Shown here piece after piece: positions 23,682 through 32,475 of a DNA stretch of 64,000 nucleotides. The notes beneath the pieces are model-generated. The model was not told where the DNA came from. It was given only the letters and a program-made list of their open reading frames with translations, and did no database searches. Positions within the stretch are counted from its first letter, which is position 1, and every line of letters starts with the position of its first letter. Origin of the DNA: Nocardioides luteus (lineage in GTDB: Bacteria; Actinomycetota; Actinomycetes; Propionibacteriales; Nocardioidaceae). The DNA is taken from assembly GCF_014648595.1 (NCBI RefSeq), contig NZ_BMRK01000012.1, positions 98,361 to 162,360 on the forward strand, read 5' to 3'. Made by a program: the position numbers and the translations under genes.

Positions 23682-24377
23682 TCAGATCGCGCAGCCGTCG
23701 GGGCCGCAGGCGTCCCCGTCACCGACGATGGTGAGCGCCGGCTTGGTCTCCGCGTACACCTTCTCCAGGAGCTGGCTGAACAGCTCGGTCGGCTGGGCGC
23801 CGGAGACGCCGTACTTCTTCTCCACGACGTAGAACGGCACCCCGGTCGCGCCGTAGGCGCGGGCCTGGTCGATGTCGGCCTGTACGTCACCGGCGAACTC
23901 CTCGCTCGCCAGCACCTCGTCGACGCGGCCGGCGTCGAGGCCGACCGCGACGGCGGACTTCCTCAGCACGGCGTGGTCGCCCATGGACTCCCCTCGGGTG
24001 AAGTACGCAGCGAGCAGCTCCTCCTTGAGCGCGGCCTGCTTGCCCTCGGCCTTGGCCAGGTGGAGCAGCCGGTGGGCGTCGATGGTGCGCGCGTGCGGGG
24101 TGTCCTCGTGGCGGAACTCGAGACCGGCCGCGGCGGCAGGCACGTTGGCCTGCTTCATCATCTCGCGGGCCTGGTCGACGGAGGTGCCGAACTTCTTCGC
24201 CAGAGCCTCGACGGTCGTCTCGACCGGCCCCTCGGGCGCGGTCGGGTCGAGCTCAAAGGAGTGGTAGACGATCTCCACCTCGTCGCTGTGCTCGAAGCCG
24301 TCCAGGGCCTCCTCGAGGTGGCGCTTGCCGATGTAGCACCAGGGGCAGACGACGTCGGACCACACATCAATACGCAT
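23682..24377 (-). CDS. DsbA-family oxidoreductase, FrnE-like
   Basis: A 231-residue thioredoxin-fold protein with helical insertion. The active site CPWC is at residues 11-14 (VWSDVVCPWCYIGKRHLEEA), and the C-terminal TGVPFYVVEKKYGVSGAQP carries the cis-proline loop. This is the cytosolic FrnE/2-hydroxychromene-2-carboxylate isomerase-related group, lacking a signal peptide; such proteins act as disulfide isomerases in stress or polyketide contexts. It ends with cysteines close to the C-terminus (DACGPDGCAI), an unusual second CxxxxC pair that could be redox active. Confidence 0.85.
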   Translation of the reverse strand: MRIDVWSDVVCPWCYIGKRHLEEALDGFEHSDEVEIVYHSFELDPTAPEGPVETTVEALAKKFGTSVDQAREMMKQANVPAAAAGLEFRHEDTPHARTIDAHRLLHLAKAEGKQAALKEELLAAYFTRGESMGDHAVLRKSAVAVGLDAGRVDEVLASEEFAGDVQADIDQARAYGATGVPFYVVEKKYGVSGAQPTELFSQLLEKVYAETKPALTIVGDGDACGPDGCAI

Positions 24378-24537
24378 GTGGTGGGAACGTCTCGTTCGCT
24401 GCGAAACATTCCGCGACGGACCGTTGCGCGTAGGAGAGAACCCCCGAGCCGGGCTCAGGGGTGATCAGGGGGCGTTCCAGGAACCGGCCAGGGATCTGCC
24501 GGAAGCGCGCGAGGCCGCCAGCGGCGAGGCTCGATGC

Positions 24538-25455
24538 ATGATCCAGATCGATGCCCTCACCAAGAGGTACGGCAGGTTCACGGCCGTCGACAACGTGACA
24601 CTCAACGCCGAGCCCGGCCGGGTCACCGGCTTCCTCGGCCCCAACGGCGCCGGCAAGTCCACGACCATGCGCATCCTGGTCGGGCTCACCGATCCGTCCT
24701 CCGGGAGCGCGCACCTCCTCGGTCGCCACTACTCCCAGCTGCCCAACCCCGGCCGAGAGGTCGGCGTTCTCCTGGACGCCTCCGCCCAGCACGGCGGGCG
24801 CACCGGCCGCGAGATCCTCACCCTGGCGGCCCGCACGATGGGGCTGCCGAAGTCGCGGGTGGCGGAGACCCTCGAGCGGGTCAGCCTCACCGAAGCGGAG
24901 GCCGGCCGCCGCGTACGCAACTACTCCCTGGGCATGCGACAGCGGCTCGGGATCGCGACCGCCCTGATCGGCGACCCCGAGGTGCTGATCCTCGACGAGC
25001 CGGCCAACGGGCTCGACCCCGCCGGCATCCGCTGGATGCGCGACCTGCTGCGCGGCTTCGCCGACGACGGCGGCACCGTGCTGCTCTCCTCCCACCTGCT
25101 CCACGAGATCGAGGTCATCGCCGACGACATCGTGGTCATCGGCAACGGCCGGATCGTCGCCCAGGGCACCAAGCAGGAGCTGCTCGCCAGCGGCGAGACG
25201 TACGCCCGGGCCGGCGACCCCACCGCCCTCGGCCGCGCGCTCCAGCGGGCCGGCCACACCGCCGAGATCACCACCGAGGGCGCCGTACGCAGCGACGCCG
25301 ACCTCGCCACTGTCGGCCAGGTCGCCTTCGACGCCGGGCTCGTGCTGAGCGAGCTCCGCGCCGCCGACGGTGCCGGCCTGGAGGAGATGTTCCTCCAGCT
25401 CACCGCAGAGACCCAGCGTGACCACCTCGAGTCCCCGGAAGGGAAGGCAGCATGA
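24538..25455 (+). CDS. ABC-2 type transporter ATPase
   Basis: A 305-residue ABC ATPase. Walker A is GPNGAGKST, the signature is YSLGMRQR, Walker B LILDEPANGLDPAG and the switch motif SSHLLHEIE. The C-terminal extension of about 80 residues after the core is typical of daunorubicin-resistance-like or bacitracin-type exporters. I chose ATG 24538, which begins the standard MIQIDALTKRYG strand; the open frame upstream overlaps the FrnE-like promoter. Its stop overlaps the permease start by four bases. Cargo unknown. Confidence 0.9.
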   Translation: MIQIDALTKRYGRFTAVDNVTLNAEPGRVTGFLGPNGAGKSTTMRILVGLTDPSSGSAHLLGRHYSQLPNPGREVGVLLDASAQHGGRTGREILTLAARTMGLPKSRVAETLERVSLTEAEAGRRVRNYSLGMRQRLGIATALIGDPEVLILDEPANGLDPAGIRWMRDLLRGFADDGGTVLLSSHLLHEIEVIADDIVVIGNGRIVAQGTKQELLASGETYARAGDPTALGRALQRAGHTAEITTEGAVRSDADLATVGQVAFDAGLVLSELRAADGAGLEEMFLQLTAETQRDHLESPEGKAA

Positions 25456-26285
25456 GCACCGCGACCATCGCCCCGGAGCCGGTCGACCCGGGCGGGCGGC
25501 ACCCAGAAGCATCCCGGCGTGATCGTGTCGTGCCGGCTCCCATCCCGTTCGCCCGGCTCCTCGATGTGGAGCTGCGCAAGATGTTCGACACCCGCTCCGG
25601 CTTCTGGCTGGTCGCGAGCATCGGCATCCTCGCGGCGGTCGCCAGCGCCGCCGTCATCATCTTCACCCCCGGCGAGCAGCTCTCCTACGAAGCCTTCGCG
25701 ACCGCGGTCGGCATCCCGATGGCCGTCATCCTGCCGATGATCGCGGTGCTCGCGGTCTCCAGCGAGTGGAGCCAGCGGACGGCGCTGACGACGTTCACCC
25801 TGGTGCCCGGCCGCGGCCGGGTGATCGCCGCGAAGGGGTTGCTGACCGTCGTCCTGGGCGCCGTCTCGATGCTCCTCGCGCTGGGTGTCGGCGCGCTCGG
25901 CAACCTGCTCGGCACCGCGATCGCCGGCGTCGACCCGGTCTGGGGGCTCACCCCGGCCGTCCTGGCCCAGACCGTGCTCGCCCAGGTGATCGGCATGCTG
26001 ATGGGCTTCACCCTCGGCACGCTCTTCCGCAGCTCCCCGACCGCGATCGTCGGCTACTTCGTCTACGCGATGGTCCTGCCGACCATCTCGAACACCCTCG
26101 TCATGGTCAACGACTGGTGGCGCGAGAACGGCGACTGGCTCGACCTCAACTGGACGAGCACCCGCCTCTTCGACAGCGGCATGACCGGCGAGGCCTGGGC
26201 ACAGCTCGGCGTCACCAGCCTCATCTGGCTGATCGTCCCGCTGCTCATCGGCCTCCGCCTGACGATGCGGTCGGAGATCAAGTAG
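25452..26285 (+). CDS. ABC-2 type transporter permease
   Basis: A 277-residue membrane protein with a 40-residue cytosolic N-terminus and six hydrophobic helices. The ELRKMFDTRSGFWL segment before the first helix and the SSEWSQRTALTTFTLVPGR loop are typical ABC-2 permease features. It pairs with the ATPase encoded just upstream (ATGA overlap) to form a probable exporter of drugs, lipids or peptides. Family A repeats begin right after its stop. Confidence 0.87.
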   Translation: MSTATIAPEPVDPGGRHPEASRRDRVVPAPIPFARLLDVELRKMFDTRSGFWLVASIGILAAVASAAVIIFTPGEQLSYEAFATAVGIPMAVILPMIAVLAVSSEWSQRTALTTFTLVPGRGRVIAAKGLLTVVLGAVSMLLALGVGALGNLLGTAIAGVDPVWGLTPAVLAQTVLAQVIGMLMGFTLGTLFRSSPTAIVGYFVYAMVLPTISNTLVMVNDWWRENGDWLDLNWTSTRLFDSGMTGEAWAQLGVTSLIWLIVPLLIGLRLTMRSEIK

Positions 26286-26475
26286 CCCGCCGAGTCGGCG
26301 CATCTGCCCCACCCACAACCGCCGAGTCGGCGTATCTGCCCCAGATTCTTGGGGCAGATACGCCGACTCGGGCGTTTATCTTGAAGCAGATGCGCCGACT
26401 CGGGCATTCATCTTGAGACAGATGCGCCGACTCGGGCGTTTATTCTGGGGCAGTTGCGCCGAGTCGGCGTCGGGT
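26286..26475. repeat. Inverted array of family A repeats, array 2
   Basis: The same unit as at 1-251: two copies in the CCGAGTCGGCGCATCTGCCC orientation (about 26288-26310, 26321-26343) and four in the reverse one (starting near 26354, 26385, 26417 and 26449). Spacers between reverse copies carry GGGCGTTTATCTTG-like sequence. It lies tail to tail between the permease and ilvC. No gene is seen from here to the ilvC stop at 26565. Confidence 0.78.
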
Positions 26476-26496
26476 CAGCGGGCGGCCGACCCTGAG

Positions 26497-26513
26497 CGCC
26501 CCTTCGGGACGCT
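26497..26513 (-). terminator. Possible ilvC terminator
   Basis: GCGCCCC and GGGACGC around TTC form a seven-position stem with one mismatch about 50 bases past the leftward ilvC stop. No T run. Other GC-rich hairpins in 26520-26560 could also contribute. Confidence 0.4.
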
Positions 26514-26564
26514 GGGTCGCTTGCTCGGCGAACGAGCCAACGCTCGCTGGCGCTCGCGAGCTCG

Positions 26565-27590
<1,026 letters not shown>

Positions 27591-27610
27591 GGGGGCTTCT
27601 CCTTTTCGTC

Positions 27611-27634
27611 GGTGGTCGAGCTCGTCGAACCACC
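27611..27634. repeat. Family B-like inverted repeat between ilvN and ilvC
   Basis: GGTGGTCGAGCTCGTCG followed by AACCACC forms a 24-bp imperfect palindrome related to the GTCGAGCCTGTCGAGAC repeats at 8082-8165. In the transcript it would make a hairpin between ilvN and ilvC, upstream of the ilvC ribosome site. Confidence 0.55.
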
Positions 27635-27672
27635 TGTAGTAATTGATGTGGGTTTGGTTCAGACCGCGTTGT

Positions 27673-28236
27673 TCAGACCGCGGAGGGCGGGGCCGGCACG
27701 GCCACGGAGCGCAGGCTCCGCTCGGAGATCGACCGGGAGCCACGCCCCATGCCGACCATGCCGGACTGGGAGAGCTCACGGATGCCGAAGGGCTCGATCA
27801 CCCGGAGGAAGTCGTTGAGCTTGCCGGTGTTGCCGGCGAGCTGGACGACGACGGTGTCGGTGGACACGTCGACGACCTTGGCCCGGAAGAGCTGGATGGT
27901 GTCGAGCACCTGGCTGCGGGTCTCCGTGGTGGCGGTGATCTTGACCAGCATGAGGGCGCGCTGGACGCGCGACTCGGGCTCGAGCTCGACGATCTTGATC
28001 ACCTCGACCAGCTTGTTGAGCTGCTTGGTGACCTGCTCGAGAGGGGTGTTCTCGAGATTGACGACGACCGTCATGCGGGAGACCTCGTCGTGCTCGGTCG
28101 GCCCCACCGCGAGGGACTCGATGTTGAAGCCGCGGCGCGAGAAGAGTGCGGCCACCCGGGCGAGGACACCGGGCTTGTTCTCGACCAGGACGCTCAGCGT
28201 GTGCTTGCCGCCGGTCTTCACGGGCTGGATGCTCAT
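27673..28236 (-). CDS. ilvN: Acetolactate synthase small (regulatory) subunit
   Basis: Valine-binding regulatory partner of IlvB. The 187-residue product has the ACT domain at the N-terminus ([25 protein letters not shown] in pieces: [23 protein letters not shown]) and the ALS_ss_C domain after about residue 85. A roughly 20-residue C-terminal tail ([14 protein letters not shown]) is longer than in many homologues. ATG 28236 overlaps the ilvB stop by one base (TGATG), so subunits are made together. Confidence 0.94.
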   Translation of the reverse strand: MSIQPVKTGGKHTLSVLVENKPGVLARVAALFSRRGFNIESLAVGPTEHDEVSRMTVVVNLENTPLEQVTKQLNKLVEVIKIVELEPESRVQRALMLVKITATTETRSQVLDTIQLFRAKVVDVSTDTVVVQLAGNTGKLNDFLRVIEPFGIRELSQSGMVGMGRGSRSISERSLRSVAVPAPPSAV

Positions 28237-29987
28237 CACAGGTCGTCCTCGTCGAACTCGGGCGCGAGGTCGCGCGCGTACTGGATCTCGTCGTTGGAGG
28301 CGCCGGCCGGGACCATCGGCCAGACCATGGCGTCCTTGTTGACCCGGAAGTCGACGACGACGGGCATGTCGTTGATCTCCATGGCCTTCTCGATGGTCGA
28401 GTCGACGTCCTCGGCCGAGTCGCAGGCCAGGCCGACGCAACCCATGGACTCGGCGAGCTTCGGGAAGTCGGGGATCCGCTTCGGCTGGCCGTGGGACTGC
28501 AGGTTGGTGTTGGAGTAGCGCTCCTCGTAGAAGAGGGTCTGCCACTGGCGCACCATGCCGAGGTTGTCGTTGTTGATGATGGCGACCTTGACCGGGATGC
28601 CCTCGATCGCGCAGGTGGCCAGCTCCTGGTTGGTCATCTGGAAGCAGCCGTCGCCGTCGATCGACCAGACCGTGGAGTCGGGGCAGCCGACCTTGGCGCC
28701 CATCGCGGCCGGCACGGAGAAGCCCATGGTGCCGAGGCCGCCGGAGTTGATCCAGGTGTTGGGGTGCTCGTAGCCGATGAACTGCGCGGCCCACATCTGG
28801 TGCTGACCGACGCCGGCGGTGAAGATCGTGTCCTCGCCGGAGATCTTGCCGAGCCGCTCGATGACGTACTGCGGCGAGAGACCCTCGACGGGAGTCTCGT
28901 AGCCCAGCGGGTAGGCCTTCTTGATCCCGGCCACGAAGGCGACCCAGCCCTCGTAGTCGCCCTCCTTGCCGGCCTCCTTCTCGGCGGTGAGCACCGCGAT
29001 CAGGTCGGTGAGGACCTCGCGGACGTCGCCCACGATCGGGACGTCGGCGTAGCGGTTCTTGCCGATCTCGGCCGGGTCGATGTCGGCGTGGATCACCTTG
29101 GCGTTGGGCGCGAAGGAGTCCAGGTTGCCGGTGACGCGGTCGTCGAAGCGGGCGCCGAGGCTGATCAGCAGGTCGGACTTCTGCAGACCGGCGTTGGCCG
29201 CGACCGTGCCGTGCATGCCCGGCATGCCGAGGTGCTGCGGGTGGGAGTCGGGGAAGGCGCCGCGGGCCATCAGGGTGGTCACGACCGGGATCCCGGTGAG
29301 CGTGGCCAGCTGCAGCAGCTCGCGGTGGGCGCGGGAGCGGATGGTGCCGCCGCCGACGTACAGGACAGGCTTCTTGGCCTCCAGCATCAGGCGCGCCGCC
29401 TCGCGGATCTGCTTGGCGTGCGGCCTGGTCACCGGGCGGTAGCCCGGCAGGTGGAGCTCGGACGGCCACCGGTAGGTGGTGGTGGCCTGCAACGCCGACT
29501 TGGTGACGTCGACGAGGACCGGACCCGGCCTCCCGGAGGAGGCGAGGTGGAAGGCCTCAGCGACCCGCAGCGGGATCTCCGCGGGATCGGTGATGAGGAA
29601 GCTGTGCTTGGTGACCGGCATCGTGATGCCGCGGATGTCCGCCTCCTGGAAGGCGTCGGTGCCGATCATCGCCGCGCCGACCTGGCCGGTGATGGCCACC
29701 ATCGGCACGGAGTCCATGTTGGCGTCGGCGAGCGGGGTGACCAGGTTGGTCGCGCCCGGACCGGAGGTGGCCATGCAGACCCCGACCTTGCCGGTGGCGG
29801 CCGCATACCCCTGGGCGGCGTGGCCGGCCCCCTGCTCGTGACGTACGAGGATGTGGCGGATCTTCGAGTCCATCAGCGGGTCGTACGCCGGAAGGATCGC
29901 CCCTCCCGGAATGCCGAAGATGTCCTCGGCTCCCGCTGCTTCCAGCGATTTGACCAGGCTCTGGGCGCCTGTCATCTGCTCGCTCAT
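28236..29987 (-). CDS. ilvB: Acetolactate synthase large (catalytic) subunit
   Basis: Thiamine-diphosphate enzyme of 583 residues that makes acetolactate or acetohydroxybutyrate. Visible features are [14 protein letters not shown], the catalytic Glu region [18 protein letters not shown]-domain [10 protein letters not shown], and the ThDP/Mg motif [14 protein letters not shown] with [12 protein letters not shown]. It heads the ilvB-ilvN-ilvC operon. A 13-residue leader peptide and an intrinsic terminator precede it, so transcription is probably attenuated by charged branched-chain tRNAs. Order matches M. tuberculosis Rv3003c-Rv3001c. Confidence 0.96.
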   Translation of the reverse strand: MSEQMTGAQSLVKSLEAAGAEDIFGIPGGAILPAYDPLMDSKIRHILVRHEQGAGHAAQGYAAATGKVGVCMATSGPGATNLVTPLADANMDSVPMVAITGQVGAAMIGTDAFQEADIRGITMPVTKHSFLITDPAEIPLRVAEAFHLASSGRPGPVLVDVTKSALQATTTYRWPSELHLPGYRPVTRPHAKQIREAARLMLEAKKPVLYVGGGTIRSRAHRELLQLATLTGIPVVTTLMARGAFPDSHPQHLGMPGMHGTVAANAGLQKSDLLISLGARFDDRVTGNLDSFAPNAKVIHADIDPAEIGKNRYADVPIVGDVREVLTDLIAVLTAEKEAGKEGDYEGWVAFVAGIKKAYPLGYETPVEGLSPQYVIERLGKISGEDTIFTAGVGQHQMWAAQFIGYEHPNTWINSGGLGTMGFSVPAAMGAKVGCPDSTVWSIDGDGCFQMTNQELATCAIEGIPVKVAIINNDNLGMVRQWQTLFYEERYSNTNLQSHGQPKRIPDFPKLAESMGCVGLACDSAEDVDSTIEKAMEINDMPVVVDFRVNKDAMVWPMVPAGASNDEIQYARDLAPEFDEDDL

Positions 29988-30068
29988 GTCCGCCGTCCTA
30001 CTCCTCGGAGCTGTCTACTCATGGGATCTCGTGGGTGTGTCGACCGGCAGTCACGCTGCCAGTGCAAC

Positions 30069-30101
30069 AAAAAACCCTCCGGCCCGGCGGGCAACGGAGG
30101 G
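30069..30101 (-). terminator. ilvB attenuator terminator
   Basis: CCCTCCG (30075-30081) pairs with CGGAGGG (30095-30101), with an inner GCCC/GGGC stem, and six T residues follow on the minus strand (30074-30069). Upstream, CGCGTCG (30105-30111) can pair with CGACGCG (30134-30140) overlapping the leader end. Both elements are near-identical to those of cimA. Confidence 0.85.
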
Positions 30102-30128
30102 AGACGCGTCGTCTGGGGCCAGTGGCTC

Positions 30129-30170
30129 CTAGGCGACGCGCCTGATAAGTACGAGAATGCTGTGCAGCAT
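30129..30170 (-). CDS. ilvB leader peptide MLHSILVLIRRVA
   Basis: ATG 30170 to TAG 30129 encodes 13 residues with the block Ile-Leu-Val-Leu-Ile and a later Val, followed by a stem and an intrinsic terminator before ilvB. This is the classic layout of branched-chain multivalent attenuation by ribosome stalling. Confidence 0.85.
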   Translation of the reverse strand: MLHSILVLIRRVA

Positions 30171-30209
30171 GCCCACACGTTAACCCCAGGTGTCGCGCCG
30201 TGTCACCAC

Positions 30210-30240
30210 ACCCTATCGTCCGTCCCATGATCTGAGATCA
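30210..30240 (-). promoter_or_regulatory. Possible ilvB promoter with palindrome in the -35 zone
   Basis: TAGGGT (30215-30210, minus strand) fits a TANNNT -10 element about 40 bases before the leader ATG. The perfect palindrome TGATCTGAGATCA (30228-30240) covers the -35 zone and could be an operator or part of the S9 peptidase terminator. Confidence 0.35.
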
Positions 30241-30255
30241 CCGTCCCAGTATCTG

Positions 30256-32421
30256 TCACTCGATCAGCCCCAGGCGGTCGCGCAGGAAGGTCCAGGCGAA
30301 CGCGGAGAGGTGGGCCGCCTGGGCGTTGTTGGCGGCGCCGCCGTGGCCACCCTCGATGTTCTCGTAGTAGGTGACGTCCTTGCCGGTCGCGGCCAGCAGC
30401 GCGGCCATCTTGCGGGCATGGCCGGGGTGGACGCGGTCGTCCTTGGTGGAGGTGGTGAGCAGCACCGGCGGGTAGCTCTTCTCGGCGTCGAGCAGGTGGT
30501 AGGGCGAGAACGTCCGGATGAACTCCCACTCCTCGGGGACGTCCGGATCGCCGTACTCCGCCATCCAGCTCGCGCCCGCGAGCAGGTGGGAGTAGCGCTT
30601 CATGTCCAGCAGCGGCACCTGGATCACGACCGCGCCGAAGAGCTCGGGGTAGCGGGTGAGCATGTTGCCGGTCAGCAGCCCGCCGTTGGAGCCGCCCTGG
30701 ACGCCGAGGTGCCGCGCGTCGGTCACGCCGGTCTCGGCGAGGTGACGCGCGACCGCGGCGAAGTCCTCGTAGGCCTTGTGCCGGTTCTCCTTGAGCGCCG
30801 CCTGGTGCCACGCCGGGCCGTACTCCCCTCCTCCGCGGATGTTGGCCACCACGTAGACGCCGCCCTCGCTGAGCCAGGACCGGCCCACACCAGCGGAGTA
30901 GCCCGGCGTCATCGGGATCTCGAAACCGCCGTAGCCGTAAAGCAGCGTCGGCACCGGACCCTGGCCGGCGAGCGCCGACTCGGGACCGACGATGAAGTAG
31001 GGCACCCGGGTGCCGTCCGCCGAGGTCGCGAAGCGCTGCTCGGCACTGAGTCCGTCGGTGTCGAACCAGGCCGGCGCCGACTTCAGCGGCTCGATGGTCT
31101 CCTCGCCGATCGTGGTCAGGCCGTACGTCGTGGGTGTCAGGTAGCCGCTGGTGACGACCCAGACCTCGTCGGACTCGACCGCGTCGACGGCGCGCGTGCC
31201 GACCGCGGCCACCGGGTCGGTCGCCGGGAACTCCGAGCGGGTCCACGTTCCGGAGGTCGATCCTGTCGAGACCTCTGAGCCCGTCACGTCCGGCGGCGTC
31301 AGCACATGGAGCCGGTTCTTGACGTCCTCGAAGACGTTGAGGACGAGATGGTTGCGGGTCCAGGTCGCCCCGGCGAGCGAGGTCTTCTCGGTCGGCTCGA
31401 AGAGCACGGTCAGATCGCGCTCACCGGCCAGGAAGCGGTCGGCCTCGATCGCGAGCAGCGAGCCCGCGACGTACGTCCTCTGCTCCTGGCCCGACCCCAG
31501 GCTCCAGTCCTCGCGCAGGTCGATGACCAGCCACTCCCGGTGGAAGCCGGCCTCGGCGGAGTCGGGGATGTCGAGCTTGGTGAGGGTCTGCTCGGGCGTG
31601 CCGGGGTCGGTGGCGACGTAGGTCTCCGACTTGTAGAACGCGATCGAGCGGCTGACCAGGTCGCGCTCGAAGCCCGGCGTGTGGAGGTGGCGGGCGGAGA
31701 TGTACATGTCCTCGTCGGTGCCCTCGTAGACCACCGGCGCGTCGGCGAGCGGGGTGCCACGGCGCCACAGCTTCACGATGCGCGGGTAGCCGCTGGGGGT
31801 CAGCGAGCCGGGGCCGAAGTCGGTGAAGACGTAGACCGCGTCGGGACCGCACCAGGAGAGCCCGCCCTTGGCGCCGCCCTGCTCGACGGCGCGGGTGAAG
31901 CCGCCGTCCTCGGGACGTACGAACGTCTTCGTGACCAGGTCGAACTCCCTGGTCACGTCGGCGTCGGAGCCGCCCGGGGAGAGGTCGACGAGCGCCTTGC
32001 GCCACGGCTCGCCGGGCGCCGGGCGGAGCATGGAGGCGCCGTGCCAGACCCAGCTCTCGTCCTCCTCCGCGGCGAGCGCGTCGAGGTCGAGCAGGATCTC
32101 CCACTCGGGCGAGTCGGTGCGGTAGGACTCCGGCGTGGTGCGGCGCCAGACGCCGCGCTCGTGGTCGGCGTCGCGCCAGAAGTTGTAGAGGTGGTCGCCG
32201 AGGCGGGAGACCTCCGGGACCCGGTCGTCGGAGTCGAGCACCTCGAGGATCTGCGCCTCGATCTTCGCGAAGACCGGGTCGGACCCGACGCCGGCGTGGG
32301 CCTCGTCGTTGCGTGCCCGCACCCAAGCCAGCGCGTCGGCGCCCTCGACCTCCTCCAGCCAGCCGAACGGATCGTTCGCACTCGGGTCCAGCGGGGTCGT
32401 GATGCTCGGCTCGGAGGTCAT
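30256..32421 (-). CDS. Prolyl oligopeptidase family (S9) serine peptidase
   Basis: A 721-residue two-domain peptidase: an N-terminal beta-propeller (about residues 15-430) and a C-terminal alpha/beta-hydrolase domain. The nucleophile lies in GGSNGGLLTG (about residue 578), with PTLLYGYGGFEIPMTPGYS before it and a C-terminal GHGGAANN histidine motif. It cleaves short proline-containing peptides; no signal peptide, so it is cytosolic. A family B intergenic repeat (31252-31275) is embedded in frame in the propeller, adding VSTGSTSG near residues 383-391. Confidence 0.92.
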   Translation of the reverse strand: MTSEPSITTPLDPSANDPFGWLEEVEGADALAWVRARNDEAHAGVGSDPVFAKIEAQILEVLDSDDRVPEVSRLGDHLYNFWRDADHERGVWRRTTPESYRTDSPEWEILLDLDALAAEEDESWVWHGASMLRPAPGEPWRKALVDLSPGGSDADVTREFDLVTKTFVRPEDGGFTRAVEQGGAKGGLSWCGPDAVYVFTDFGPGSLTPSGYPRIVKLWRRGTPLADAPVVYEGTDEDMYISARHLHTPGFERDLVSRSIAFYKSETYVATDPGTPEQTLTKLDIPDSAEAGFHREWLVIDLREDWSLGSGQEQRTYVAGSLLAIEADRFLAGERDLTVLFEPTEKTSLAGATWTRNHLVLNVFEDVKNRLHVLTPPDVTGSEVSTGSTSGTWTRSEFPATDPVAAVGTRAVDAVESDEVWVVTSGYLTPTTYGLTTIGEETIEPLKSAPAWFDTDGLSAEQRFATSADGTRVPYFIVGPESALAGQGPVPTLLYGYGGFEIPMTPGYSAGVGRSWLSEGGVYVVANIRGGGEYGPAWHQAALKENRHKAYEDFAAVARHLAETGVTDARHLGVQGGSNGGLLTGNMLTRYPELFGAVVIQVPLLDMKRYSHLLAGASWMAEYGDPDVPEEWEFIRTFSPYHLLDAEKSYPPVLLTTSTKDDRVHPGHARKMAALLAATGKDVTYYENIEGGHGGAANNAQAAHLSAFAWTFLRDRLGLIE
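31252..31275. repeat. Family B repeat inside the S9 peptidase gene
   Basis: GGAGGTCGATCCTGTCGAGA differs by one base from the intergenic copies at 8104 and 8142. It is read in frame on the minus strand as EVSTGSTSG within a propeller loop. Length is a multiple of three with the flanks, so the gene stays open. Confidence 0.7.
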
Positions 32422-32475
32422 GCCGGAAGGCTACTTCGGCACGTGTGAGTTGCAGCCGACAGGCACAATTGCCGC

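Noticed and set aside
26286-26475. CRISPR array
   Set aside because: Units switch orientation and spacers are themselves similar to each other, unlike CRISPR spacers.
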